Positions 31,811 through 43,407 of a stretch of 64,000 bases of DNA are shown piece after piece. The notes beneath the pieces were generated by a model. The model searched no databases. It saw only the letters and a program-made list of their open reading frames with translations, and was not told where the DNA came from. The translations under genes and the position numbers were made by a program. This stretch comes from Gari tellinella (taxonomy: Eukaryota; Mollusca; Bivalvia; Cardiida; Psammobiidae), in contig OV277861.1 of the NCBI GenBank assembly GCA_922989275.2, positions 48,585,623 through 48,649,622 on the forward strand, in the 5' to 3' direction. Position 1 is the first letter of the stretch, and each line of letters begins with the position of its first letter.

Positions 31811-33000
31811 CATAAACGGGTGTATCAATGTCATGACTTTGAAATTTTCAAAGTACATGTATATGAAAACACTCTATGATAGTTTTGTATTGAAGAGCTA
31901 TTTAAGAAGAATGAAAAAATAGAAAAAGTGTACATTTTGGTGAACAACAGTTAGCTCTACGGCCATGTAAAATTTACCCCACCCACTTCCTCTTATTTTG
32001 TCCTTTTCAAACAGCCCGCTCCAATAAAATCCATTTTAAATGAAAACAAATATGATAATTTGGTTTTGTGTTATTTATTTCCTATCTATGGTAGTATTTC
32101 TTCAAACAAAAACTAATTTAAGAAAAAAAAGGCACCAAATGTGAAATTTATAAAGCTCTAAATATCATCGGTATGGTACTTTTTTGTAAATTTTGTAAGG
32201 GGAGATAACTCTTTTTACTTTAATAACTCAAAATTTTCAACACTGACCTTTCAATTTCTTTTCATATTTTGAACTGTCTTAGCATGGGCTTTCATCTGGT
32301 AGAATATAAAAAAAAGTTTAATACTAGAACTATTTCATTTTCAAACTTTTTTAATTTTTTTCATAAAATGAAAAATCTAATAAAATCATGCCCTATACAA
32401 AGCATATTTTTGATATTCAAGGATCCATATTGTTCAAACCTGGTGCCTGCTTTGTCTAAATTTGGTTTCTATATGTGAAAATACCACCATAGTCATGAAA
32501 TTAATCATGAAAACCCAAATTATCATGTTTGTTTTGTTTTGCAATAAATTTTACTGAAGCTTGTACTCTGAATGGGTAAAATTTGAAAAAAACCGTCCAA
32601 ATTTGACATACCTTTTTCAAATCGCTGTAGCTAAAAAAAAAAAAGGACACCACCATATATATCTTTTTTCCATTTTTTCATTCGTCATAAACAGCTCTTC
32701 CAAAAAAACAATGTTAGAAAAAAAGTTTGATACTTTGAAAAATTGGCTTATGACATTGATACACCCTTAACTTTTTTTTTCTAGACGAGTTTGAGATCAA
32801 TTTGTCTTAAACATCGACGAGTGATAGATTATTTTTCTCACATAACAAACGTTTTTAAGCTATTTTAAAAAAGCAATATGCCATTTATGGAACCCCGGTG
32901 ATGTCAAAACGCCTTTATAAATAGTGACGTTATAATGACGTCATCAAATTGATCTCACACGTGTTGAAGACAAGGATATTCGTGATGGTTGTTCGCTATA
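31811..33000. other. Unassigned AT-rich sequence
   Basis: It contains A and T runs and GGGGAGATAACTC at about 32199, a phrase common in mollusc repeats. Short open frames here look like chance. Confidence 0.4.
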
Positions 33001-33200
33001 GAAAACAAGGGCAGTTATGTGAGAAAAAACTGTTTTACTATTCGTGTCAATATTTTCTTCGCGTAACGCTGCGTCTGATTAGGATCAGAGATGTGTATCA
33101 TTCGTATAAATATTTCGCAAGTCAAAATCTCAAAAACTGGACTTGGTCGCTGATTAACTTTAAGACGATTTGTTTTCAGCAGACGATAATTTGGCGGTGA
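33001..33200. repeat. Family E fragment
   Basis: CGCGTAACGCTGCGTCTGAT and CAGCAGACGATAATTTGGCG are family E pieces without clear ends. Confidence 0.45.
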
Positions 33201-33202
33201 GA

Positions 33203-33403
33203 TACAGCCGAACCTCAATACTTCGAACTCGCTTAAATCAAACTTACCGGTATTTTATAAGATGAATTTCGATAACTGAATCTCGTTTAAGTCGAACATG
33301 CCCGTTTTTTCAAAGTTTAAACGTGGCTAAGCCACGTTTTAACTTTAAAATATTGGTATGATCGAACTAACGCGAGTTCGAAGTATCGAGTTTCTACCGT
33401 AAT
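33203..33403. mobile_element. Family G MITE
   Basis: The ends are TACAGCCGAACCTCAATAC and AGTATCGAGTTTCTACCGTA. The centre is AACGTGGCTAAGCCACGTT. Confidence 0.85.
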
Positions 33404-33574
33404 TAAAGGGCTTATTATCATCACTGTAACCAACAGTTAAGTCTTTAAGAATTACAATGTTTAAAAGAAAAGCGCTATGCCTATTCACCTAGTGTTACTA
33501 TTTTGGGCCAAACTGGTGGAATCAAACACTTGTCTTCGCTCCATATTATAAGTACATGTGCATTTTTACCCATG

Positions 33575-33822
33575 TAGCCCTTTCCCCATAGAACACCTTT
33601 TAGCGCATTCAGTTTATTCCTCCGCTGAATAAAATAGTTCCAATTTATACAGTCATGAATATGTATCATAAGGGATACTTCTTTATTATAGCAGGTGGTA
33701 GCTTAAAGCAGGCTGAATGTGAAGCAGAATGCGCCTTAAGGCGCATTCTGCTTTACTTTCAACCTGCTTTAAGTAGTCACCTATTTTCAAAACTAGAAAC
33801 AGGCTATGGGGTAATGGGTTAA
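33575..33822. mobile_element. Family B MITE
   Basis: The ends are AGCCCTTTCCCCATAGAAC and TATGGGGTAATGGGTTAA. The complete hairpin has a GCGCCTTAAGGCGC centre. Confidence 0.85.
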
Positions 33823-33955
33823 TTTATTCCTCAACTGCAGAACATAGTTCCACTTTAAATAGTCATGAATGTGCACCATACGAAATATACTATATCCTAT
33901 TAGATGGAAGCTTACAACAGGCACATTCTGCTTTTCTTTGAAACTACTTTTACAG
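33823..33955. repeat. Second, degraded family B body
   Basis: TTATTCCTCAACTGCAG and AGTTCCACTTTAAATAG repeat the family B left body, followed by a collapsed hairpin (GCACATTCTGCTTTTC). Confidence 0.5.
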
Positions 33956-34145
33956 AGCACCAGATAAGGGTAGTTTTTCAAAAACTAAAATCTTTATTTC
34001 TGAATTAAACCCTATGGTGTCACTACTCATTAGAATCGTCTCTTCGAGACGATTCTAATGAGTAGTAACACCATAGGATTTGGTGCTATAAATAGTGAGA
34101 AAATGTGGGATTTGTTGAAAAAACTACCTCATATCTGGAGCCCTG
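33956..34145. mobile_element. Family J MITE
   Basis: The ends are AGCACCAGATAAGG and ATATCTGGAGCCCTG. A central perfect palindrome with ACTACTCATTAGAATCG arms meets at TCTCTTCGAGA. Confidence 0.8.
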
Positions 34146-34383
34146 CTTTTAGTGATCACCTGTCTTTAACAATGGAAAGAGGTCCTTGGGTAAATGATTA
34201 AACCCATAACCTCATAGTGACACATTTAGTGCATTTTGTGTATCTGTCCTGTGGTAAAAAAAAATGCTGAAAGAAACTTATTTTCAGGATTCAATCTAGC
34301 AGGTGTCTGTTTAAAGCAGACTGAAATTAAAGCAGAACTATCCAACATGAGCTTTCTGATTTGATAACAGTCTGCGTTACGCA
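34146..34383. repeat. Degraded family B sequence
   Basis: GTGTCTGTTTAAAGCAGAC and a decayed right hairpin arm are seen near 34300-34380. Nothing else. Confidence 0.4.
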
Positions 34384-34920
34384 ACAATCCCTCTGTAAAG
34401 ATGGACAACATCTATCAAGGACGGTGGGGTTTTGACGGCGTATTTTTTAATTTCTTAGCCTTTAATTACTATATTGTACCCATGAAAACAGTGCAAATCC
34501 AGTTCAGACCATGAGGTGTAAAAATTGCGTTTGATGTTAGTCAACACTAGTTTCTAGTTTTAAAACCAGGTTACCACTTAAAGCAGGTTGAAAGTAAAGC
34601 AAAATGCGCCTTAGGGCGCATTCTGCTTTACTTTCAGCCTGCTTTAAGCTACCGTCTACTAGAATATAGAATATAATTATCATGTTATAAAATTGGAATT
34701 ATTTTCTGGAGTGGAGGAATAAATTAGAGGCGTAAAATGCATTTTTATGGGGTAGTGGGTTAAGCAACAACCCCTCTGTAAAGATGGAAAACATTTATGA
34801 AGGACAGTGAGGGTATTTTTAATTTCTTAGCCTTTAATTACTTTATTGTACCCATGGACACAGTGCAAATCCAGCTCAGACCATGAGGTGTAAAAATTGC
34901 GTTTGATCTTTATCAACACT
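34384..34920. repeat. ~160-bp direct duplication on both sides of a family B element
   Basis: 34384-34548 and 34766-34920 share CAACCCCTCTGTAAAGATGG (first copy CAACAATCCC...), TTTCTTAGCCTTTAATTAC and GACCATGAGGTGTAAAAATT. This suggests a tandem duplication that included the element. Confidence 0.75.
34550..34763. mobile_element. Family B MITE
   Basis: The hairpin has TTAAAGCAGGTTGAAAGT arms and a GCGCCTTAGGGCGC centre. The right end is ATGGGGTAGTGGGTTAA; the left end is worn. Confidence 0.75.
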
Positions 34921-34970
34921 GTTCACTCTTGCGATACGTAGTTCACATGTATAGAAATACACATGTATTG

Positions 34971-35220
34971 TACAGTGGAGAATATGTTATTCTTTCCCAA
35001 TAAACGCGTTTACGCTAAAACTATTATTTGCAGTGCAAACAGTTTGGAGCCAGATCAGACGCCGGGTAACCCGGCGTCTGATCAGGCTCCAAACTGTTTG
35101 CCACCAAGATAAACAAGAATTATCAGAATTGTCCAAAAGTTGTTCTTTTCTACGTTTTAGTGTTTTGCGTTTGCGTACGTTTGCGTTTAAACGGGAAAGA
35201 ATAACAGATTCTCCACTGTA
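34971..35220. mobile_element. Family A MITE
   Basis: The ends are TACAGTGGAGAATATG and CAGATTCTCCACTGTA. The perfect hairpin has a CCGGGTAACCCGG centre. Among the best-preserved copies. Confidence 0.9.
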
Positions 35221-35309
35221 TATCAGCTGATAATAAGGTAGTCATGAGGGAGCATCAATTGTCGAACACACTGTAAACACTTTTATCATTGAAACTGCAG
35301 TTTAGATTA

Positions 35310-35556
35310 TTAACCATTTCGGCGCCAAATTGTTCGAGTGAGTTTTACCCCTTCGCCGTTTTTTGTCGTCTACTTCAAGAGTGTCGTCTGTAAGGACGTT
35401 TCAAAGTAAGATTTAAGGTAGAATGACTTTAGAAATATCGATACGAGTGTCAAACAGTTTGAATCCTGATCAGACGCCGCGTTGTGCGGCGTCTGATCAG
35501 GATTCAAACTGTTTACAAAGTCGCATTTATGCGACTTCGGCGCCAAAATGGTTAAT
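35310..35556. mobile_element. Family E body with different ends
   Basis: The outer ends are TTAACCATTTCGGCGCCAAA and TTCGGCGCCAAAATGGTTAA. Inside are a family E body (TTACCCCTTCGCCG, TGTCGTCTAC, AGTGTCAAACAGTTTG) and a perfect hairpin with a CGCGTTGTGCG centre. Confidence 0.8.
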
Positions 35557-37117
35557 AGTTTAATATCGAACGTGCATTTCACCGTGTATAGGCTTTCACG
35601 GTGCACAACGCTGTTGTACACCGCCGAATTGCGGTATTTCTTGGTCACATTTGACCTATAGTTCACACAGGTGAGTAAACAAATCTCTTTGTTTCAAAGG
35701 ATATGAAGAACCATTCTGCAAAAGACCTGGTCGATACGAGGCACAAATGATTCCGGTTTCCAGTCGTACCGGTAGTACGTTTATATGCCTATATTTTGTA
35801 GATTTGTCAAACATTAATGAAAACCAACCCGCGAAGTGAGCTCAGCGTATATTCGGGTTGTTCAAAAGACAATTTAGGGCATAAAACACTCCTTCAGATT
35901 GACTTTTGGTATATAATTTTGATTATTTAGCTATAATAAAGCATTTAGTGTGTTGATTTTGAGGGGGAAATGTACATGTACATAGAAAGGTTTCAAGCAA
36001 AAAAATGAATAGAACGTTGGTGCCTGCGGTGCTTTAAAAACACCACGTTGGTGAATGGGGAGTAAACAGGGTATTTTTATTAAGTGAACGCCTATACACG
36101 GTGATTTGACCTTGAGAACCCAACAGAAACGGCGCACTTGAACTATTGTCAAGTAGATTATCTGTAACACATTGACTAAAGCCGCATTGTTGGTCACAGT
36201 ATCGATATATCGGCGATACCATTCTGAAGAAAAAACACCACATTTAAAATGGTCAGGCGGGCCACGTAAAGCACATTTTGTGCATTGAAAATTTGATATG
36301 CAACAACTCGAAAATATTATAAAATATGTTCATCATTGTATGTGATAGACGTTGATTTCCTTAATCAAGCGATTGATGTTAAGTCCGTATCTCCTGTGAA
36401 GTATGTAAGTAAACAGCTGTATAATCCCAACAGCGATATTATCAGCAACCGTAGTGCAATTTGTAACCTTAGTCTGGTTACATGTACTTCCCCTGACACT
36501 ACGTGATTGGGTCAGGAAAATACGAAAAATTGCGACACCCATGGAGAAGACCAGGTGATTTAAAACAAGAAGGAACAACTTTAAGTTTTGATGACAGGCG
36601 CTTAATAATAATAGAGTACTTCAATCTGTTGATACATTCGAATTCGAATTTTTATCAAAAATAGACAATTTTATGTAATCTCCTTGCTTTTCATATACGG
36701 TTTATATGGTAAACATAAGAGTTTTCATTGTAAACAAGTAACGTTTTGAAAATGAAAGTACACAATATGCAATTTACACTGCGTCCGTCTATTAAAGCTA
36801 GTACATCGCATTGTCAACACGTTACGCTACACACTTATCACGATATAAGATTTACTCTCAGTTTAAAGAGTAACCAGGAACGTATACGTTCCTGGAGTAA
36901 CCAAACAAAATATATGCAGCCTAGTATTCGAATAGTTTTGAATTTATTTGCGCCGCTATCACGTGACTACATTTAAATGATTGGCAGTGTGGCAAAGCGA
37001 AGGCGCTTGTACTGACTTTTGCTGTGTTGAAATATCACAAGCGCGTATAGCAAAAGTGTGTAAGTGCAGGGTAAATCTCATCTCTGTCATACCAAGTTAC
37101 AATGCTTTATTTTTCTA
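35557..37117. other. Unassigned sequence
   Basis: It contains paired words CACCGTGTATAGGC and GCCTATACACGGTG (about 35581 and 36090) that suggest an old foldback. A perfect 22-base palindrome is at 36874-36895. No gene is supported; the longest open frame (36578-36333, minus) has no recognisable features. Confidence 0.4.
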
Positions 37118-37171
37118 AATATCCTGACCAGACGCCGAGTAACTCTGATCAGGATACAAACTGTTTGACAG
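37118..37171. repeat. Partial shared-type hairpin
   Basis: ATCCTGACCAGACGCCGAG and TCTGATCAGGATACAAACTG are arms of the family E-type hairpin, shortened. Confidence 0.55.
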
Positions 37172-37252
37172 TCGTAACGATATTACTGTTACCAATATAC
37201 CTAAAATTTAAATTTGAGACTTAACAACTGAAGACGTTTTAGTAGACAGGGG

Positions 37253-37457
37253 TTTACCCATTCACTTCCAGTGGATTCTTCCATGTTTATATTTTGGATT
37301 AGTCCATTTTTTATAAATGGGATACCTGGTCAAAACTTTTATTTTTTTTAATATTGAAATTTCTATCAGCAAACAATGTAGACTCTGATCAGACGCCGCA
37401 TCAGACACTGTTTGCATAGATCCCATATATGGATCGTGGGCACAAATGGGTTAATAT
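37253..37457. mobile_element. Family M MITE
   Basis: The ends are TTACCCATTCACTTCCAG and GGGCACAAATGGGTTAA. The interior contains TATTGAAATTTCTATCAGC and a hairpin with GACTCTGATCAGACGCC. It relates to 655-840. Confidence 0.65.
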
Positions 37458-37763
37458 ATTTTAGAAAATTTCCTTGCACCAATCCAATATAAGAGATGAT
37501 CAATGACTTCTATGCATACACTACTCAACTCATATTCCTAAATATGGGCAGATCCCCAAACCTTTGTCATCAAATATTGTTTTGAGTAGATGATGAAAAC
37601 AGGACAATCTCTAATATTGTTCAAAATCGTCTGGATGCAACGTTTTGCAGAATCGACTTACGGCGACTCCGGTGGTGAAAAATTAAAAAAAAACATTTGC
37701 TAACTTTGCTTCTGTTTCATTTTATGCCATTTTATGCGTGATACGTTTTTAGGTGTACCTGAA
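37458..37763. other. Unassigned sequence
   Basis: No signal recognised. Confidence 0.35.
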
Positions 37764-37832
37764 GGCAAACAGCTTTGATCTCAGATCAGGTCCAAAATTG
37801 TGGGGCCTGATCTAAGATCAAAACGGTTTACA
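37764..37832. repeat. Solitary shared-type hairpin
   Basis: Arms GCTTTGATCTCAGATCAGG and CCTGATCTAAGATCAAAAC surround TCCAAAATTGTGGGG. Confidence 0.65.
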
Positions 37833-38239
37833 GCCAAGTCAATATTCTATCAGAAACTGTTAAAATCTTTTGCAAAAGATTGAGTTATACCCGCTGCAGA
37901 CGACATTTTAAAATGGCCACCAAATATTACCCAGCATAATTGGTTAAAGTCCCATTGTGTTTTCAGACCTTTTCTTAATGTCTGAAATACAATAACGGCT
38001 AATAATAGTGTTTGAACATTCTTATGGGCCAAACTGATCTATGAAATGATGAAGACGGACCTAAATCACCAACAAGGGCGATTTAAAATCATAACAAACC
38101 GAAAATAGAACGTCTGATATAAACATTACCACACGGCTTAGTATCACGTGATACAGCCGGATTCAACTTCACCGTGTGCAACCGTTATCTACCTTCGCCC
38201 GTCCATCCATCAGTCAGTTAGACTATCACACTTTTTTGT
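37833..38239. other. Unassigned sequence
   Basis: No element or gene signal is clear. Confidence 0.35.
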
Positions 38240-39185
38240 CCGCTCTCTAACTCGAATATTTTTAATCCGATCTTCCACAAACTTGCTGAAAATGTTCATT
38301 GATATAACATCAATGTTTAGTTTGATTACTAGTAAAATCGCATAAGGTATTTTTGAGTTATTGCCTGTTTATTAATAAAAAATGACTGTTTCAGTCATTT
38401 TTGCACTCTAAAACAAACAGCTTTTATCGGATATTCACCAAACATGCTGAAAATATTTATTCATATAAAATTTAGGTTTAGTTTGATTATTACTAAAATC
38501 GCATGTGGCATATCTGAGTTTTTGCCCTTTATGTATTAGAAATGACTGTTTTCGGCAAATTTTGCTCCCCAACACAAATACTATTTTTTAATCTTCACCA
38601 AACTTGCTGAAAGTTTTCATTAATATAAAATCAAGGTTAGGTTTGAACCCTACTAAAATCGCATGAGGCATGTTGGAGTAATAGCCCTTTAATGATTAAA
38701 AAATGGCTGTTTCAGCTTTTTTTGCTCTCTAACACAAAAAGTTTTCATCGGATCTTCACAAAACTTGCTGAAATACTTCATTTATAAATATAAATCTAGG
38801 TCCAGTGTGATTATTACTAAAGTCCCATAAGGATTATCTTAGTTATTGCCCTTTATGTATTAAAAAGGACTGTTTCACCATTTTTTGCTCTCTAACACAA
38901 ATACTTTTTTTCCTTGACCTAAATTTAATACCAATACACGTTGTCAGCAAGTTTGGTGAAGATCCAATAAAAAGTGTTTGTGTTAGAGAGCAGAAAATGC
39001 TGAAAGAGTCATTTTTTAATTATTCAAGGACAATAACTCAGACATGCCTTATGCGATTTTGCTAGTTATTGAACCTGACCTAGATTCTATACTAATAAAC
39101 ATTTGTAGCAAGATTGGTGAAGATCAAAAAAGAAGTGTTTGAGTTAGAGAGCGGACAAGGCTGAAACAGTCATTTTCAGCAAGCT
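38240..39185. repeat. ~163-bp tandem repeat turning into inverted units
   Basis: About four direct units run from 38240 to 38895. Each has CACAAACTTGCTGAAAAT, TAAAATCGCAT and ATGACTGTTTCAG. Then about 1.5 units in opposite orientation run from 38930 to 39185 (CAGCAAGTTTGGTGAAGAT). Confidence 0.8.
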
Positions 39186-39269
39186 CAAGGTATCGATCCT
39201 CCGTAATGTTTTTAATCGCTTACCCATGGGGAATAATATGTACACGTTGTCACTGGATCAAGTAGTGCT

Positions 39270-39482
39270 TAACCCTGTGCCCATTGGTCGTAACTTTACG
39301 GGAGTTTACAAACTGTTTGAATCTAGAAAGACGCCGCGTAATGCGGCGTCTCATCTGGATCCAAACTGTTTGACACTCATCTAAAGATTTGTTTAATTAA
39401 AACAATGCATAAATCTAAACTGAACAAATGTTGCAGACGACAATGTCAAAGCAGACGTCTGTGCAGCAGAATAAGGGTTAAC
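39270..39482. mobile_element. Family E MITE
   Basis: The ends are TTAACCCTGTGCCCATTG and AGAATAAGGGTTAA. The hairpin has GTTTGAATCTAGAAAG arms and a CGCGTAATGCG centre. GCAGACGACAATG is present. Confidence 0.8.
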
Positions 39483-39494
39483 AGGGTAATTCTC

Positions 39495-39692
39495 AGTGCT
39501 CCAGCTATACACATGTAACCGGGAGTAATCTGAACTAATCTAACATTTTCTCACTCATTTCAGCACCGAATGCTATGGTGTTACTACTGATTAAACCGTC
39601 TCTTCGAGGCAATTTTAATGTATATGACACCATTGGGTTTAAAAGCAGAAATAAAGATTTTAGTTTTTCGAAATACTTCCGTTATCTGGAGC
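39495..39692. mobile_element. Family J MITE
   Basis: The ends are CAGTGCTCCAGCTATA and GTTATCTGGAGCCCTGTA. A worn central palindrome has CTATGGTGTTACTAC. Confidence 0.75.
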
Positions 39693-39892
39693 CCTGTATT
39701 TTACAGAGTTGTCCTTCTTTCCATTCACAAGGGAGGCTTTTTAATGTGTGCAGCACAAAAATATTATAAATAAAATTTAAAAAGCGAATTTCTTAGATAA
39801 AGCCGGTTTTTGTGAAAGAATCACGTCCTACATGTACGTAGTTCAAATGGGACCCCAAACAACCGTTTAATGCAGGTTTCTCAAAAACACAA

Positions 39893-41895
39893 TTAGTCCT
39901 GTACCTGACCTGAAGACCCGTTTGCAAAATGGTGTTGAGAGAGTTTCTCATTTGATGTGAGTTAACGAGGCCATAGACATCACAAATCACCGAGGTGCTT
40001 GTCTGCCACACTGTCACGTTTCCCATAATATTCAAATCCAATATGGCCGCCGCCAGCCATTTTGGAAAGCTAACTTTTTGTTTTTTGGAGAATAAATAAG
40101 TGTAATACCTCTAAATTGATTATATTTTGGTGTGGAACTCATTTCTGATGCCCTTTGTGCAATCTGGGGTGTCTTTGATTTGGAAAGGTCAAATTTCACA
40201 TTAGTCAAATCCAATATGGCCGCCGCCAACCATGTTGGAAAAGCTTTTTTCGTTGTTTTTTTCAAGCCATGTTAAAAAAGCTAATTTTGTTTCTTTTTTG
40301 AAGAATCAACCAATGTAATACCTCTCAATTGATAATTTTTGGGTGTTGAACTCATTTCTGAGGCCTTTTGTGCAATCTGGGATGTCTTTGATTTGGAAAG
40401 ATCAAGTTCAACAATAGCCAAATCCAATTTGGCCGACGCAAGCCATGTTAAAAAAGCTAATTTTGTTTCTTTTTTGGAGAATAAACCAATATAATACCTC
40501 TCAATTGATAATATTTGGGTGTTGAACTCATTTTTGAAGTCTTTTCTACTATCTGGGATGTTTTGATTCGCAAACCACGATGGAAAAGCTAAAAGCAATA
40601 ACCAATTAAGATATACATGTATTACATGTATATTTGATCTTTCTTAATTATTTTTTTTAAATTAGCTTTTCCATCGTGGTTTGCGGCTGCCATATTGGAT
40701 TTTGCTATTGTGGAACTTGACCTTTCTGAATCAAAAACACCCAAGATTGCACAAAGGGCCTCAGAAATAAGTTCCACACCAAAATATTATTAATTTAGAG
40801 GTATTACATTTGATAATTCTCCAAAAAAAGAAAATAAATAGCTTTTTCAACATGGTTACGGCGGCCATATTGGATTTTGCTTCTTTTGGAATTTGATCTT
40901 TCCAAAGCAAAGACACCCTAGATTGCACAAAGGGCATCAGAAATGAGTTCTACTCTAAAAATAATCAATTTAGAAGTATAGCATTTGATTTTTGTCCAAA
41001 AAACAACTAAATTAGCTTTTTCAACATGGTTTGCGCCGGCCATATTGGATTTGGCTATTGTGAAACTTGACCTTTCCGAATCAAATATATCCCAGATTGC
41101 ACAAAAGGTCTCAGAAATGAGTTCAACACCCAAACATTATAAATTGAGAGGTATTACATTGGTTTATTCTCCAAAAAAGAAACAAAATTAGCTTTTTTAA
41201 CATGGCTTGCGGCGGCCATATTGGATTTGGCTATTGTCGAACTTGATATTTCCAAATCAAAGACATCCCAGATTGCACAAAGGGCATCAGAAATGAGTTC
41301 AACACCCAAAAATTATCAATTGAGAGGTATTACAGTGATTTATTCTCCAAAAAAGGAAAAAAGTTAGCTTTTTTAACAAGGCTTGCGGCGGCCGTATTGG
41401 TTTTTGCTATCGTGGAACTTGATCTTTCCAAATCAAAGACATCCCAGATTGCACAAAGGGCATCAGAAGTGAATTATACTCTAAAAAATAATCAATTTAG
41501 AAGTATTATATTTGATTTTTCTTAAAAAAAAACGAAAAAAGCTTTTCCAACATGGTTGGCGGCGGCCATATTGGATTCGGCTAATGTGAAATTTGACCTT
41601 TCCAAATCAAATACACCCCAGATTGCACAAAGGGCATCAGAAATGAGTTCCACACCAAAAAACAATCAATTTAGAGGTATTACACTTATTTACTCTCCAA
41701 AAAACAAAAAAGTTAGCTTTTCCAAAATGGCTGGCGGCGGCCATATTGGATTTGGATATTGTGGGAAACGTGACAGTGTGGCAGACAAGCACCTCGGTGA
41801 TTTGTGATGTCTATGGTCTCGTTAACTCACATCAAATGAGAAACTCTCTCAACACCATTTTGCAAACGGGTCTTCAGGTCAGGTACAGGACTAAC
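39893..41895. mobile_element. 2-kb foldback element of repeated units
   Basis: The outer arms are exact inversions: TTAGTCCTGTACCTGACC at the left and GGTCAGGTACAGGACTAA at the right. Inside, ~175-bp units carrying GGCGGCCATATTGGATTTGG and CCAGATTGCACAAAGGGC repeat. About three are in one orientation (40025-40600) and about six in the other (40660-41760). Both outer arms contain the same ~50-codon open frame (minus strand left, plus strand right). Confidence 0.9.
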
Positions 41896-41969
41896 TATAG
41901 TACTTACTTATTGTATATGCACAACACAAAGACGTTATTCTTACCAAAGAAACGTGTTTGTGCTAAAAA

Positions 41970-42174
41970 AGTAAAACCTCTCGATAAAACCACTGAAAAT
42001 ACGACAATTGAAGGGATTAATTACAAGTGACCGCTTAAAGCAAGATTAAAGTAAAGCAGAAAGCTTCGAAAGAAGCTTCATGCTTTACATTTATCTTGCT
42101 TTAAGCTATCATCTGTGTTGATAATTGACATGAAATGGAGTAGTATTAAGTGGTCGTAATAGAGGGTTTTACTA
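41970..42174. mobile_element. Family C MITE
   Basis: Left AAGTAAAACCTCTCGATAA and right GTGGTCGTAATAGAGGG/TTTTAC. The hairpin has CTTAAAGCAAGATTAAAG arms and an AGCTTCGAAAGAAGCTT centre. Confidence 0.8.
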
Positions 42175-42179
42175 ACTAT

Positions 42180-42260
42180 CAACTGCAAACAGTTTGGAGC
42201 CAGATCAGACGCCGAGTCACTCATCCGGTTTCGAAACATTTCCCACTCAAGTAAAAGCTA
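42180..42260. repeat. Family A hairpin fragment
   Basis: AAACAGTTTGGAGCCAGATC and GCCGAGTCACTCATCCGG remain from one arm and the centre. Confidence 0.5.
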
Positions 42261-42295
42261 TGCTTGCAATCAGATTTTTTTAAAATGTTCTTTTT

Positions 42296-42531
42296 ACAGT
42301 GGGGAAACGTTATTCTTTCCGTTTAAACGCAAACGAAACGCAAACGCATTGTTATAAAATGGAGATTTTGTCCACTTTTTGTCAAGTCTAAACGCTTATT
42401 TTAATCAGAGTGGCAAACAGTTTGGAGCGTGATCAGACGCCGGGTTACCCGGCGTCTGATTTGGCTCCAAACAGTTTGCATTAGAAATGAGTTATAGCGT
42501 AAACGCGTTTATTGGGAAAGAATAACTTATT
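42296..42531. mobile_element. Family A MITE, right end lost
   Basis: Left TTACAGTGGGGAAACG. The full hairpin has a CCGGGTTACCCGG centre. The right side stops after GGGAAAGAATAACTT. Confidence 0.8.
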
Positions 42532-42599
42532 TTGTGCTTGGGAATGTGTGTTATTGTATTACAAACTATTGTTATACATGACTTTAAGTAAAAGTGCTG

Positions 42600-42893
42600 T
42601 TAAATATCCTTATACTTTTCAGTTTTACATTATTATAACTGAAAATGTATGGCTTTCACAGAATATATTTCTAACTTAAACATTCCGTTAGTTATGTCCG
42701 TACCTATCCCGGAATCTAAAAGTAAACAATCTTCTAATATTTAATTAACTGATAATACACACATTTACTTGTTTGTGAATATGTATGTTTTGTCTATGCA
42801 TATACAATGTATTATGTTTTCCTCATGTACTCATGTATATCATGAGCTGAGTGTACGTGTAATAAAGGAAATTGAAATTGAAATTGATTCGAA
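42600..42893 (+). mobile_element. 3' tail of a truncated LINE
   Basis: AATAAAGG followed by three to four AAATTG repeats at 42860-42885 is a typical tail of CR1/L2-like LINEs. Upstream sequence is non-coding, so the piece is 3' UTR; its left limit is uncertain. Confidence 0.5.
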
Positions 42894-43400
42894 AATAAAC
42901 ATTATAGTATTACGTTCAAAGAGAGAAAGCAAGGTTATTCAACTCTCATTTAGTGTAATTCAAGTGTAAACATGATCTCATAGTATCTGGATGTTTAATA
43001 ATAGACCGTATAGTCTTATATTGCCTTTATACAGCTGTTTAAAAGAACTTTATTGAAACAAAACATATATATTACTCGTATACAAGCCCTTTGCCTGCTT
43101 TTCACGACTTTACCAGTTTTTGTTGTTAGCAGATTGGACCCAATTTAGACACTTTGACACGCGGCATTTGATTAGGACTAATACTGTTTTGCATCCGTCA
43201 TAAGATTGCTGTACCCATTTATTATTCATAGAACATTATTCCATTCTTATATATTGGATGCATATTTGTTCTTATTTAAGGGTGGCTTCGTCTAGTTTCT
43301 CGTTTTTAAAAGAAAATCATGATGGCAAACAGTACACTAAGCACTGTTTGTACACGTCCAATTTATGGGACACTAGACGAAAAAAGAATTAAGCTGAAAT
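42894..43400. other. Unassigned, with a family M-like piece
   Basis: Positions 43230-43400 resemble family M (TATTGGATGCATATTTG, GACACTAGACGA) and include two GTCTAG words in inverted order. Nothing else. Confidence 0.35.
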
Positions 43401-43407
43401 GACTTTA

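Noticed and set aside
36333..36578. 81-codon minus-strand frame
   Set aside because: No splice acceptor, signal, domain or second copy supports it.
39793..41807. Frames with LDLSKSKTPQIAQ-type peptides as a multi-copy gene family
   Set aside because: They come from the ~175-bp units of the foldback and appear on both strands with shifts and stops.
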